Of a DNA stretch of 64,000 nt, positions 26,600 to 35,182 are shown piece by piece. The notes beneath the pieces are model-generated. The model saw only the letters and a list, made by a program, of their open reading frames with translations. It ran no database searches and was not told where the DNA came from. The stretch comes from Gemmatimonadetes bacterium T265 (GTDB lineage: Bacteria > Gemmatimonadota > Gemmatimonadetes > Gemmatimonadales > Gemmatimonadaceae): assembly GCA_019973575.1 (NCBI GenBank), contig BPUI01000001.1, positions 2,926,342 to 2,990,341 on the forward strand. The letters are read 5' to 3'. Position 1 is the stretch's first letter. The number at the start of each line of letters is the position of its first letter. The translations under genes were made by a program, and so were the position numbers.

Positions 26600-27274
26600 T
26601 TAGCGGATTCCTGTCACCTTGTGGGTCTGGACGGAGAGGCGCCACTGGGGGTGGGCGAGGCAGTAGGCCACCGCCGCCGCCGTGTTTGCGGCGACCACGG
26701 CCCGGTCGGGGCCGTCCATCGGTTGGAGCCAGAAGTACCGGAACGCGAGCGCGGCGAAGCACTCGGGTTGGGCGGTGTGCTCGGCCTGCGGGTAGACGAG
26801 CTTGAGTTCGTCGCCCGCAGCGAGCCGGAGCGGCGCGCCGGCCTTGGGGCTGACGCAGACCCAGTCGAGCCCGGGTGGGGCGGGTTGGGTCCCGTTCGTT
26901 TCGACCGCGACCTCGAAGCCGACTGCGTGGAGGGCGTCGACCGCCGTCGCGTCGAGCTGCAGGAGCGGCTCGCCGCCGGTGCAGACGACGAGCGGCGTCA
27001 CGCCGCCGTCACGAGCGGTCGCGGGATCGGCGCCCGTACCGGCATGCCAGCGATCCGCGACGGCCGCGGCGAGGGCGGGCGCGTCGGCAAAGCGCCCGCC
27101 GTCCGGGCCGACGCCGACGAAATCGGTGTCGCAGAACGTGCAGACGGCCTTGCAGCGGTCCGCCTCGCGCCCCGTCCACAGGTTGCATCCCGAGAAGCGG
27201 CAGAAGACGGCCGCGCGGCCCGCGTTCGCGCCCTCGCCCTGCAGCGTGTAGAAGATCTCCTTGACGGTGTACAT
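26600..27274 (-). CDS. queE: 7-carboxy-7-deazaguanine synthase QueE
   Basis: A 224-residue radical SAM enzyme that converts 6-carboxytetrahydropterin to 7-carboxy-7-deazaguanine, the ring contraction step toward queuosine. The start MYTVKEIFYTLQGEGANAGR is diagnostic. The iron-sulfur motif is the expanded QueE form: CNLWTGREADRC...CTFCDTDF, with the three cluster cysteines spread over about 19 residues. VCTGGEPLLQ and VAVETNGTQ follow. The ATG at 27274 is certain from family alignment. queC lies just upstream in the same direction, with a dispersed repeat in between. Confidence 0.93.
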   Translation of the reverse strand: MYTVKEIFYTLQGEGANAGRAAVFCRFSGCNLWTGREADRCKAVCTFCDTDFVGVGPDGGRFADAPALAAAVADRWHAGTGADPATARDGGVTPLVVCTGGEPLLQLDATAVDALHAVGFEVAVETNGTQPAPPGLDWVCVSPKAGAPLRLAAGDELKLVYPQAEHTAQPECFAALAFRYFWLQPMDGPDRAVVAANTAAAVAYCLAHPQWRLSVQTHKVTGIR

Positions 27275-27286
27275 AGACCTGTACCT

Positions 27287-27398
27287 GTCGTCCCGAGTGC
27301 AGCGATGGACCCGGCGTGCGGGGTGACGGGATCGGCCACGGCGCGCCCCAGACGTCCCGTCACCAGAGGGGTAGATCCCTCGCTCCGCTCGGGATGAC
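27287..27398. repeat. Dispersed palindromic repeat family A, copy 2
   Basis: Arms at 27287-27310 and 27374-27398 (GATCCCTCGCTCCGCTCGGG) are imperfect reverse complements, with a 63-base loop. It fills nearly the whole gap between queC and queE, ending 10 bases before the queC stop codon. Confidence 0.8.
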
Positions 27399-27407
27399 AA
27401 CTCTTTG

Positions 27408-28181
27408 TTACACCGCCGGACCGCGTGCGTAGCGCGTTGGGTCGGGGATGCCGGCCTCCTCGAAGCCCTTGCCGCGTAAGAGGCACGCGTCGCAGTGCCC
27501 GCAGGCGAGCCATTCGCCGGCACCGTCCGGCGCCGGGTCGTAGCAGCTCGTCGTCATTCCGTAGTCGACGCCGAGCGAGGCGCCGAGGCGGATCGTCTCG
27601 GCCTTGGTGAGGTGGAGGAGCGGCGTGCGGAGGCGGAGGGCGACCTCGCCGCGGGCGGCGGCCTCGACGCCCGCGCGCGTCGCGAGGTTTGCCATCGTCT
27701 GGAACGCCGCGATGTACTCCGGGCGGCAGTCGGGGTAGCCGGAGTAGTCGACCGCGGAGACGCCGAGGAAGATGTCGCCCGCCCCGCTCGTTTCGGCGAG
27801 GGCGAGCGCGTATGAGAGGAAGATCGTGTTCCGCGCCGGCACGTAGGTGACCGGCACGTCGGTGACGGGCACGCGCTCCCCGGCCATCGCCTCCGGCCCG
27901 CGGTACGCGGGCGCGCGGTCCTTGGGCACGGCAATGTCCGACGTGAGCGCGGAGCCGCCGAACGTGCGCAGGTCGATGTCGACGACGACGTGGCGCGCGA
28001 CGCCGGCCGCGGCCGCGATACGGCGCGCGGCCTCGACCTCGTGCACGTGGCGCTGGCCGTAGCGGAAGCTGAGCGCCTGCACGGCATACCCTTCGCGCCC
28101 GGCGAGGGCGAGGCAGGTGGCCGAATCGAGGCCGCCCGAGAGGAGCAAGACGGCGGACGGCGACGGTGGCGCGACGGACAT
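27408..28181 (-). CDS. queC: 7-cyano-7-deazaguanine synthase QueC
   Basis: A 257-residue ATP-dependent enzyme that turns 7-carboxy-7-deazaguanine into preQ0. The PP-loop [11 protein letters not shown] is at 15-25; [24 protein letters not shown] and [16 protein letters not shown] follow, and the zinc site [10 protein letters not shown] with an upstream Cys is near the C-terminus. The ATG at 28181 gives the normal N-terminus. It acts directly after QueE. queD and queF are not in the window. It is divergent from terC with a 61-base gap. Confidence 0.94.
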   Translation of the reverse strand: MSVAPPSPSAVLLLSGGLDSATCLALAGREGYAVQALSFRYGQRHVHEVEAARRIAAAAGVARHVVVDIDLRTFGGSALTSDIAVPKDRAPAYRGPEAMAGERVPVTDVPVTYVPARNTIFLSYALALAETSGAGDIFLGVSAVDYSGYPDCRPEYIAAFQTMANLATRAGVEAAARGEVALRLRTPLLHLTKAETIRLGASLGVDYGMTTSCYDPAPDGAGEWLACGHCDACLLRGKGFEEAGIPDPTRYARGPAV

Positions 28182-28242
28182 GCGACGGAAAGTAGGGCAT
28201 TCAGGAGTCTTTGTGGCCCTGACGTTGCCACGCTCGCGGCGC

Positions 28243-29046
28243 ATGAACGCCCTCACCGACCCGTCACTCTGGCTCGGTCTCCTGACGCTGACCGCGTTGG
28301 AGATCGTCCTCGGCATCGACAACATCATCTTCCTGTCGATCCTCGCCGGCAAGCTGCCGCCGGTCGACCAGGCGAAGGGGCGCCGTCTAGGGCTGGCGAT
28401 GGCGTTCGTGACGCGCGTCCTCCTGCTGCTCAGCATCAGCTGGCTCGCGCGGCTCACCGCGCCGTTGTTCACGGTGAGCGCGCTGTCGTTCCTCGAGGTC
28501 GAGGCGCGCGAGATCACCGGGCGCGACCTGATCCTCATCGTCGGCGGCCTGTTCCTGATCGGGAAGTCGACGTACGAGATCCACCACAAGTTCGACGCGG
28601 CGGACGACGCGCACGGCGGCGGGGCGCCGCGGCGCGCGGCGGCGCTCGCGGCGACCGTGGCGCAGATCGCGGTCGTCGACATCGTGTTCTCGCTCGACTC
28701 GGTGATCACCGCGGTCGGGATGGTGAACAACATCCCGGTGATGATCGCCGCGAACGTGATCGCGCTCGCCTTCATGCTCGGCGCCTCGGGCCCGATCGCG
28801 GCCTTCGTCGAGCGACACCCGACCGTCAAGATGCTCGCGCTCAGCTTTTTGGTGCTGATCGGAACCAATCTGGTGGCTGAGGGCTTCGGGCAGCACATCC
28901 CGAAGGGGTACATGTACTTCGCGATGTTCTTCGCGGTCGGGGTCGAGCTGCTCAACCTGCGCCTGCGCGGCCGCGGCGCGCCGGCGGAGCGGCCGCTCCC
29001 GCTCGGCGGGACGGTCGAGCAGGGGCTGGTCGGGGAGGAGCGCTAG
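28243..29046 (+). CDS. TerC-family integral membrane protein
   Basis: A 267-residue membrane protein of the TerC/Alx family, implicated in metal (manganese or calcium) export or tellurite resistance. Two inverted repeats carry the acidic membrane motifs [15 protein letters not shown] (residues 16-30) and [16 protein letters not shown] (about 145-160). The ATG at 28243 is supported by family start [13 protein letters not shown]; in-frame sequence further up overlaps queC. I see no yybP-ykoY-type riboswitch in the 61-base leader. It is followed two bases later by an SDR gene. Confidence 0.88.
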   Translation: MNALTDPSLWLGLLTLTALEIVLGIDNIIFLSILAGKLPPVDQAKGRRLGLAMAFVTRVLLLLSISWLARLTAPLFTVSALSFLEVEAREITGRDLILIVGGLFLIGKSTYEIHHKFDAADDAHGGGAPRRAAALAATVAQIAVVDIVFSLDSVITAVGMVNNIPVMIAANVIALAFMLGASGPIAAFVERHPTVKMLALSFLVLIGTNLVAEGFGQHIPKGYMYFAMFFAVGVELLNLRLRGRGAPAERPLPLGGTVEQGLVGEER

Positions 29047-29048
29047 CC

Positions 29049-30593
29049 GTGCGCGTCCTCGTGACGGGGGGGACGGGCGTCGTCGGCGACGCCGCGGTGC
29101 GCGCGCTGCTCGCGCACGGACACCGCGTGCGGCTCCTCGCGCGGCACGCGGCCGAGGACGCGCGCGCCTGGCCCGCCGAGCTGCCCTCCGGCGCGGGCGT
29201 CGAACCGCACGACGGCGACGTCACCGACCCGCGCTCGCTGGGCGGCGCGGCGCGCGGGTGCGACGTCGTGCTCCACCTCGTGGGCATCGTCGACGAGCGC
29301 CCGCCGGCGCTGACGTACGAGCGGGTGAACGTCGAGGGCACGCGCCACGTCGTCGACGAGGCCGCGCGCGCCGGCGTGCCGCACTTCGTCTACGTCTCGT
29401 CGTTAGGCGCGGACCGTGGGGCGTCGCCGTACCACCAGAGCAAACTCGCCGGCGAGCGCGAGGCCGGACGCTTCCCCGGCGCGTGGACGGTGCTCCGCCT
29501 GGCGAACGTCTACGGCCCGGGGGACGCGGTGGTCTCGCTCCTCCTCCGCATGGTGCGCGCGCTCCCGGTGATGCCGATGCTCGGCGGCGGGGGGATCGAG
29601 TTCCAGCCGATCTGGGCCGAGGACTGCGGCGAGGCGCTCGCCCGCGCGTGCGAGCGCGACGACCTCGCGGGCGCGGTCTTCGAGGTCGCGGGCGAGGAGC
29701 GCACGTCGATGCGCGACCTGCTCGACCGCTTCGCGCGGCTCACGGGGCGGGCCCCGCTCCGCGTGCCGATGCCGATCCCGATCGCCGCGCTCGGCGTCAA
29801 GCTCGCCGACGCGACCGGCGTCGAGCTCGGGATCAACGAGAGTCAGCTCACGATGCTGGCCGAGGGGAACGTCATCGAGCTGCCGCGCGAGAACGCGCTC
29901 ACCACGGTGTTCGGCGTGACGCCGACGCCGCTCGACGAGGGCCTACGGCGCCTGCTCGACCACCTCCCCGAGCAGCTGCCCGACGCGGGGCTCGGCGCGC
30001 TGCACCACCAGCGGTACTGGGCGGAGGTCGACGCGCCGCGGGTCGGCGCCCCCGCACTGTTCGAGAAGTTCTGCGCGCGGTTCCACGCGATCACCCCCGA
30101 GGCGATGGACCTGACGGCGGAGCCCGACACGCCGACCGCGGTCCTCGCCTGCCACCAGACCGTGACGATGGCGCTGCCGCTCCGCGGGAACGTGCAGGTG
30201 CGGGTCGCCGAGCTCGCGCCGCTGTCGCTCACGCTGCAGACCGTCGAGGGGCACCCGCTCGCGGGGGCGGTGCGCTTCACGTCCGTCGAGCGCGGCGCCG
30301 CCGAGCGCGGCGGGGCGGGCGGGGTGCGGCCGTTCCGGTTCGAGGTCGAGGTGTACGAGCGCGCGGCGGACCCGTTCGACTGGGCCGCGATGACGTTGTT
30401 AGGCAGCCGGCTGCAGCGGGCGAACTGGCGCGAGATGGTCGCGACGGTGGTGGAGGAGAGCGGCGGGGCGGGGGAGGTGCGGGAAGAGGAAGCGACGCTG
30501 GACGGCGAGGCGGCGCGGGCGGTGGAGCGGTGGCTGAAGGACCTCGCGGTCGCGCGGGCGCGGGTGGAGCACGGGAAGGAGTTGGGGGAGTAG
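29049..30593 (+). CDS. NmrA/NDUFA9-like SDR fused to a C-terminal SRPBCC/DUF1990-like region
   Basis: A 514-residue protein. Residues 1-300 are an atypical SDR: TGGTGVVGDAAVRALLAHGH, LVGIVDERPPALTYERVN, YVSSLGADRGASPYHQSKLAGE, resembling NDUFA9-like and NmrA proteins that bind NAD(P). Residues 330-460 have ALHHQRYWAEVDAP and LQTVEGHPLAGAVRF, faintly like the SRPBCC or DUF1990 lipid/ligand-binding folds. The last 40 residues are a charged helix. Start is GTG, 2 bases after terC. The reaction is unknown. The fusion is what I see; the domain name for the C-terminal part is weak inference. Confidence 0.65.
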   Translation: MRVLVTGGTGVVGDAAVRALLAHGHRVRLLARHAAEDARAWPAELPSGAGVEPHDGDVTDPRSLGGAARGCDVVLHLVGIVDERPPALTYERVNVEGTRHVVDEAARAGVPHFVYVSSLGADRGASPYHQSKLAGEREAGRFPGAWTVLRLANVYGPGDAVVSLLLRMVRALPVMPMLGGGGIEFQPIWAEDCGEALARACERDDLAGAVFEVAGEERTSMRDLLDRFARLTGRAPLRVPMPIPIAALGVKLADATGVELGINESQLTMLAEGNVIELPRENALTTVFGVTPTPLDEGLRRLLDHLPEQLPDAGLGALHHQRYWAEVDAPRVGAPALFEKFCARFHAITPEAMDLTAEPDTPTAVLACHQTVTMALPLRGNVQVRVAELAPLSLTLQTVEGHPLAGAVRFTSVERGAAERGGAGGVRPFRFEVEVYERAADPFDWAAMTLLGSRLQRANWREMVATVVEESGGAGEVREEEATLDGEAARAVERWLKDLAVARARVEHGKELGE

Positions 30594-30608
30594 CCAGGCG
30601 CGCCGTTG

Positions 30609-30718
30609 CGGGGTCGGCGGTGGTACCGTTCGCGGTGGGGCGGCTGACGGTGGTGCGGCACCCGGGGTGGGCCGTCGCGCCCGCCCGCGAACGGTACCAC
30701 CGTCAGCGGCCCCACCCT
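30609..30718. repeat. Dispersed palindromic repeat family B, copy 2
   Basis: About 110 bases between convergent gene ends. GGTGGTACCGTTCGC (30619-30633) pairs perfectly with 30687-30701. Between them lies GCGGCACCCGGGGTGGGCCG, and CGTCAGCGGCCCCACC follows, as in copy 1. It probably folds into a long stem and may end transcription from both sides. Confidence 0.85.
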
Positions 30719-30726
30719 CCACGTCC

Positions 30727-31245
30727 CTACTGCGGATGATACGAACAGTGCTCCCCACACCCGAGCCGATACCGATTCCTCGCGAACCACCGATAGAACT
30801 TGTCCGTCGCCGCCCGCATCCCGGGTAGTGCGAACACCCACGCGAGCACGCCCCCGCGGGGGAGCACGTCGATCAACTGCTCGACCGCGGCCGCGCGCTC
30901 CCAGGTTCGCCCGCCGGGCCCGATCACCTGCAACGACTCGAGGTAGTGACTCGGCGGGATCCACGGAAAGCGTTCCGCAAGTCCCGGCATTTGCGACGGG
31001 ACGATCTCGAGCCGGTGCGAGTGCCGGTCCCAGAGCCGCAGCACGCCGACCATCCGCCCGCAGACCTTGCAGTGGCCGTCGTAGACGACCGTGTACGGCC
31101 GCCCCTCGCCGACGCCCGAGAACCCGGCGGTCGAGTAGAAGCCCGCGCCTTCGACGCCGTCGTCGCGGTCGCGCGGGACGCCACGGACCGTGAACCGCAC
31201 CACGGGATAGCTCGGCGCTGTTTGCACCGTCGGAGACGCGCTCAT
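30727..31245 (-). CDS. DCC-family thiol-disulfide oxidoreductase (DUF393)
   Basis: A 172-residue protein of the DCC family. The signature YDGHCKVC (Cys59, Cys62) sits on a thioredoxin-like strand; the rest follows with IPPSHYLESLQVIG and a hydrophobic helix near GVLAWVFALPGM. Members are presumed thiol oxidoreductases without a firmly known partner. An N-terminal 45-residue extension precedes the fold. The ATG overlaps the stop of the OsmC gene upstream (ATGA), so the two redox genes are translationally coupled. Confidence 0.8.
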   Translation of the reverse strand: MSASPTVQTAPSYPVVRFTVRGVPRDRDDGVEGAGFYSTAGFSGVGEGRPYTVVYDGHCKVCGRMVGVLRLWDRHSHRLEIVPSQMPGLAERFPWIPPSHYLESLQVIGPGGRTWERAAAVEQLIDVLPRGGVLAWVFALPGMRAATDKFYRWFARNRYRLGCGEHCSYHPQ

Positions 31246-31694
31246 GCCGCGACGGCTCCGGCCGGCTCCGCCCGCGCGGGTCCCGCCCGTGCGGCCGAGT
31301 CACGGTCGCCGTCGGTCGCCGGCGCGGCGGCGCCCGTGATCGTCATCGCCGGCGGGTGCTCGAGCGTGACGTGGACCGGACACATCGCCGCGACGCGCTT
31401 CGCCGCCTCGAGCCGGGCCGCGGGGAGGCTCGGCCACGCGAACGTCAGGTCGAACCGGCCGACGCGGTGGGGCTTCTCCTCGAACGCCCACGACACCTCG
31501 AGCGTGAGGTCGTCGGCGCGGAGGTCGGCGTGCTCGCCCCAAGATGCCATGATCGCGTACGTGCAGGCCGCGAGGCCGCTCGCGACCATCTGGAACGGCG
31601 TGAACGGCCGGTCCGGCGCGGGCGCGTCCACCGTCAGCGGACCCGCCGTGGGCTCGTAGCGGATGCGGGTTTCGTCGAGGAGCGAAATCTTCAC
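31242..31694 (-). CDS. OsmC-family peroxiredoxin-like protein
   Basis: A 150-residue OsmC/Ohr-family protein that reduces organic hydroperoxides in the cytoplasm. Its two redox cysteines are Cys44 (SGLAACTYAIM) and Cys105 (AAMCPVHVTLEH), at the usual spacing. The conserved Arg on the early strand is present as DETRIRYE. I took the GTG at 31694; longer in-frame extensions overlap the divergent DinB gene. The last 25 residues are Ala/Gly/Pro low complexity. It is coupled to the DCC gene. Confidence 0.83.
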   Translation of the reverse strand: MKISLLDETRIRYEPTAGPLTVDAPAPDRPFTPFQMVASGLAACTYAIMASWGEHADLRADDLTLEVSWAFEEKPHRVGRFDLTFAWPSLPAARLEAAKRVAAMCPVHVTLEHPPAMTITGAAAPATDGDRDSAARAGPARAEPAGAVAA

Positions 31695-31784
31695 GGCAAC
31701 AAGTGGCTGAGGTCGCGACGAAGCGCTGCAAGAGGAAGGCCCCGTGCGTAGCGTTGTGCGCAGCACACCTGCGACCCCCAGCGC

Positions 31785-32339
31785 ATGCACCCACCTCTCC
31801 AGGAACTCGCCGATCTGCTCGCCCGCACGCGCGACGACGTCCTCGCCGCGTGGGACGCGCTCCCCCCTGATACCCGCGAACGGCGCCCGTCGCCCGAGAG
31901 CTGGACGCCGGCCGAGGTGCTCGACCACCTGCGGCTCGTCGAGGCCGGCTCGGCGGCCCTGCTCGCGAAGCGGCTCCAGCGTGCGCGCGAAGCGGGGCTC
32001 GGCGCGGAGACCGACCAGCGCTCACGCCTCGACACGTTCGACGCGCCGGAGTTCGTGCACCTGCCGCCGTTCGACGCGCCGGAGCCCGTGCGCCCCGCGG
32101 CGGGCGTCCGCGCCGCCGACGCGGAGGCGGGGCTGCGCGCGTCACGCGCCGCCCTCGACCGGGTCGTCGCCGACGCGGACGGTTTCGCGCTCGGCGAGGT
32201 CCGGGCGCGGCACCTGCGGTTCGGCGAGATCGACTTCTACCAGTGGTTGCTCTTCGTCGCCGCGCACGAGCGGCGGCACCTCGGGCAACTCCTCCGACTG
32301 CGCGACGCGCTCGCCCCGACTCCGACTCCGACGGCATGA
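31785..32339 (+). CDS. DinB-family (DinB_2) putative metalloprotein
   Basis: A 184-residue four-helix protein of the DinB/YfiT superfamily. The three metal-binding histidines fit: one in VLDHLRLVE (about residue 48) and two in AAHERRHLGQL (about 166 and 170). Many members are thiol S-transferases (for example with bacillithiol or mycothiol) or are damage-induced without known function. It is 90 bases from the divergent OsmC gene and overlaps the pyrophosphatase start by four bases. Confidence 0.78.
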   Translation: MHPPLQELADLLARTRDDVLAAWDALPPDTRERRPSPESWTPAEVLDHLRLVEAGSAALLAKRLQRAREAGLGAETDQRSRLDTFDAPEFVHLPPFDAPEPVRPAAGVRAADAEAGLRASRAALDRVVADADGFALGEVRARHLRFGEIDFYQWLLFVAAHERRHLGQLLRLRDALAPTPTPTA

Positions 32340-32890
32340 CCCCGCCCGCCCCGTTCGCCGGCCTCCCCACCCGCCCAAGGGACGCCGAGCCCGAGCACGT
32401 GCACGCCGTCGTCGAGACGCCGAAGGGCAGCCCCCACAAGCTCGACTACGAGCCCGACCTCGGCGTGTTCATGCTCAAGAAGGAGATGCCGGCCGGGCAC
32501 GTCTTCCCGTACGACTTCGGCTTCGTCCCCGGTACGTTAGGCGGCGACGGCGACCCGCTCGACGTGCTCGTGCTGATGGACGAGGCGACCTACCCCGGGG
32601 TGCTCGTCGAGGCGCGCCTCGTGGGCGTGTTCGAGGCCGAGCAGACCGAGCGCGACGGCGGCCGGAGCCGGAACGACCGGCTCGTCGCCGTCGCGGCGTG
32701 TTCGCGCCGGCACGCGGACGTGCGCACGCTCGACGACCTCGGGCGCGCGGCGCTCGACCAGATCGAGCACTTCTTCCGGTCGTACAACGAGGAGACCGGG
32801 AAGCGGGTCGAGTTCACGAACCGCGCGGGGCCGGCGCGGGCGGCGGAGTTGGTGGACGAGGGGGTGAAGCGGGCGGCGGAGAAGCGTTAG
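32336..32890 (+). CDS. ppa: Inorganic pyrophosphatase, family I
   Basis: A 184-residue soluble pyrophosphatase that hydrolyses PPi to two phosphates with Mg2+. The family signature DGDPLDVL lies at about 72-79 and is preceded by GHVFPYDFGFVPGTLGGD. HKLDYEPDLGVFMLKKEM and DQIEHFFRSYNE are also conserved. The ATG at 32336 overlaps the DinB stop. Compared with E. coli Ppa the N-terminus is slightly different and there is a small insertion (EAEQTERDGGRSRNDR). The stop TAG falls in a GTTAGGC heptamer. Confidence 0.9.
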   Translation: MTPPAPFAGLPTRPRDAEPEHVHAVVETPKGSPHKLDYEPDLGVFMLKKEMPAGHVFPYDFGFVPGTLGGDGDPLDVLVLMDEATYPGVLVEARLVGVFEAEQTERDGGRSRNDRLVAVAACSRRHADVRTLDDLGRAALDQIEHFFRSYNEETGKRVEFTNRAGPARAAELVDEGVKRAAEKR

Positions 32891-32895
32891 GCACC

Positions 32896-33055
32896 GTGTC
32901 GTCCTGAGGCTTGTCTGTCGTCCGAGGCCTGTCGTCCTCAGCGCGGCGAAGGATCTTGCGTGCGGAACGTGGAGCACCGCCGCCCAGGACGGATCAACCC
33001 GGCCGGCACGGTCCCTCGTAGCGCACAGAAGATCCTTCGCTGCGCTCAGGATGAC
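32896..33055. repeat. Dispersed palindromic repeat family A, copy 3
   Basis: The left arm 32931-32957 (GTCGTCCTCAGCGCGGCGAA onward) pairs with 33029-33055 (GATCCTTCGCTGCGCTCAGG included). Two partial left-arm fragments lie at 32897-32930, as if the element had been rearranged. It occupies the gap between two convergent genes. The remaining 118 bases to 33173 show only a direct repeat of GGGCGTGCCAGGC (33065 and 33082 region). Confidence 0.85.
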
Positions 33056-33173
33056 GGGCTGAACGGGCGTGCCAGGCCGACGGGGCGTGCCAGGCGGACC
33101 GCGCGTGATGCGTACGGTGGTACACGGCGCCGCAAGGACGTCGAGCACGACGGCACGTCCCGAGCGCCCCGCC

Positions 33174-34499
33174 TCACGCCGCCGCGTCGAACAGGTCGAG
33201 CTGGCGCGGCCGCGACGTGAGGCGCAGCCGGAGGTCGCGCGTGTGCGGCCCCACGCGCGTGGGCGCGTGGTCGGGCGTGACGACGAAGGGCAGCACCCGC
33301 GCGACCGGGACGTGCAATTTGGCGAGCAGCTCCAGCCGCACCGCGTGCCACGGCCGGATGGCGAGGATGCGCTCGACCGTGCGGTGGCCGAGCCCGGGCA
33401 CGCGGAGGAGCACCTCGCGCGGGGCCGTGTTCAGGTCGAGCGGGAAGAAGTCGGGGTGCCGCAGCGCCCACGCCAGCTTCGGGTCGACGTCGGGGGCGAG
33501 GTCGGGCGCGTCGGGCGGCACGAGCTCGTCGACCGTGAAGCCGTACGCGCGCACGAGCCAGTCGGCCTCGTAGAGGCGCCGCTCGCGCACGGCGGGCGAC
33601 GGCGCGTCCACCAAGAGACCGCCCGCGCTCGCGACCGGCTGGTAGCTGCCGAAGTACACGCGCCGAAGTCCCTCGCGCGCGTAGAGCGACTCGGCCGTGC
33701 GCAGCACGTCGGCGTCGGTCGCGCGCGCGACGCCGGGGCGGTCGGCGCCGACGACGAGCTGCGTGACCTGGCCCGCCGGCGCGAAGCGCGGGACCCGGTC
33801 CCACCGCGCGCGGCGCCCCGCACGCCGCGGCACGCCCCACCGCGCCCGCGCGGCGAAGCGGTCCGCCTCGTGCCCCTCGGCGATCCCGTCGCGGAGACGC
33901 GTCATCGCGGCACGCATCGTCGCGTGCGCACGCCCCGGCGCGAGGGCTCCGAGGTCGGCCTGCCGCGCGAGCTCCACGTTCACGCTCACGCGGTCCGCCC
34001 ACCGCCCGGCCTCCGCGACCAGCTCCGGGTTCGCCTCGGGGATGACCTTGAGGTGGACGTAGCCCGCGAACTGGTGCTCGCACCGCAGCGTGCGCGCGAC
34101 CGCGACGAGCCGCTCCATCGTCGCGTCGGCGCTGCCGTCGACGGCCGCGCTCAGGAACAGGCCGTCGACCAGTCCGCGGCGGTGGTAGTCCAGCGTGAGC
34201 CGGACGACCTCGTGCACCTCGAGCCGCGCGCGCTCGACGTCCGCCGATCGGCGGAGCGGGCAGTACGCGCAGTCGTAGACGCAGTGGTTGGTGAGGAGGA
34301 TCTTGAGCAGCGGGATCCGCCGCCCGTCCGCGGCCACGGAGTGGTAGATCGCCGCGGGCTCGACGTCGGGGGTGTCGAGCGCGGGGAGCGGGTGCCGCGG
34401 CGCGCTCCCGGACGTGCCGGTCCGCGCGGCACAGGGCGCGTCAAAGCGCGCGGCGACGGCGAGGCGGCGGCGGACCGGGGAACGGGCGGGCGCGGACAC
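33174..34499 (-). CDS. Radical SAM DNA modification/repair-type protein with C-terminal HhH
   Basis: A 441-residue protein resembling the family named putative DNA modification/repair radical SAM protein (TIGR03916). The cluster motif CVYDCAYC (Cys73, Cys77, Cys80) follows PLLKILLTNH; FLSAAVDGSADATMERLV and YVHLKVIPEANPELV come next. A helix-hairpin-helix (LNTAPREVLLRVPGLGHRTV) near residue 370 would bind DNA. The usual neighbour, a DUF4130 uracil-glycosylase-like protein, is not adjacent. The GTG at 34499 is my best start; family N-terminal sequence (ARFDAPCA) begins 17 residues later. The actual reaction is not established. Confidence 0.78.
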   Translation of the reverse strand: MSAPARSPVRRRLAVAARFDAPCAARTGTSGSAPRHPLPALDTPDVEPAAIYHSVAADGRRIPLLKILLTNHCVYDCAYCPLRRSADVERARLEVHEVVRLTLDYHRRGLVDGLFLSAAVDGSADATMERLVAVARTLRCEHQFAGYVHLKVIPEANPELVAEAGRWADRVSVNVELARQADLGALAPGRAHATMRAAMTRLRDGIAEGHEADRFAARARWGVPRRAGRRARWDRVPRFAPAGQVTQLVVGADRPGVARATDADVLRTAESLYAREGLRRVYFGSYQPVASAGGLLVDAPSPAVRERRLYEADWLVRAYGFTVDELVPPDAPDLAPDVDPKLAWALRHPDFFPLDLNTAPREVLLRVPGLGHRTVERILAIRPWHAVRLELLAKLHVPVARVLPFVVTPDHAPTRVGPHTRDLRLRLTSRPRQLDLFDAAA

Positions 34500-34579
34500 A
34501 CCGAATATACCCCGAATCCGCCCTGCCGTTCGGCGGCTCGCGGGTTCCTCGGGCCCGCGCCGCCCCCCATCACAGGGTG

Positions 34580-35173
34580 CTACATCGCGCCGAGGCGGTA
34601 CCCGATCTGTAAGACGACCAGGACCAACACGCCGAAGCCGACCGCTCGCCAGCTCACCCCACCCACCCGCCCGAGCAGCGGGAGCGCCGCGTCGGCTGAC
34701 GGGGAGCGCGGGACGACGACGCGGATCGCGGCCTGCGCGCGCCGAAACAGGAGGTAGTTCGCCGTCCCGCCCGCGAGGATGGCGAGCGAACAGAGAATGC
34801 CCGAGACGAGGAGCGCCGCGTCGGGCGCGAGCACCGTGAGGGGCGGCGCGCCGGGGACGACGTTCGGCACCGTCTGCGTCGGGATGTCCGGACTCCCCCA
34901 CAGCAGCCCCCACGCCACGCTCGGGGCGAAGAGGAAGAAGGCGAACGGGACGTACAGCTTGCGGTAGAGGAACCACATCGGCGACAGCAGCGCGGCCGCC
35001 CAGTTCCACGTCGGGACGAACTGCGGGTCCTCGAAGAACGGCTGGAACTTGCGCCGGTACGTCGGCCAGCGCGGGCCGACGAACGCGGCGAGCTGCTGGT
35101 CGCTCGGCGAGCCGGGGGCGGGGCCGCCGCGCGTCGGGCGGCTCGCCCACGAAGGGAGCGGGGGAACGGTCAC
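34580..35173 (-). CDS. DUF2628-like membrane protein
   Basis: A 197-residue membrane protein. The N-terminal soluble part ends with YRRKFQPFFEDPQFVPTWN, then WAAALLSPMWFLYRKLYVPFAFFLF, the pattern of DUF2628 proteins. Two or three more hydrophobic helices follow (LLVSGILCSLAILAGGTANYL and VGFGVLVLVVLQIGYRLG). Function is unknown. Start codon is GTG, and the gene is 9 bases from the agmatine deiminase gene, in the same direction, and so may share its transcript. Confidence 0.68.
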   Translation of the reverse strand: MTVPPLPSWASRPTRGGPAPGSPSDQQLAAFVGPRWPTYRRKFQPFFEDPQFVPTWNWAAALLSPMWFLYRKLYVPFAFFLFAPSVAWGLLWGSPDIPTQTVPNVVPGAPPLTVLAPDAALLVSGILCSLAILAGGTANYLLFRRAQAAIRVVVPRSPSADAALPLLGRVGGVSWRAVGFGVLVLVVLQIGYRLGAM

Positions 35174-35182
35174 GCCCGGAAA

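Noticed and set aside
28182-28242. yybP-ykoY manganese riboswitch before terC
   Set aside because: The leader is only 61 bases and lacks the paired loops with the conserved core.
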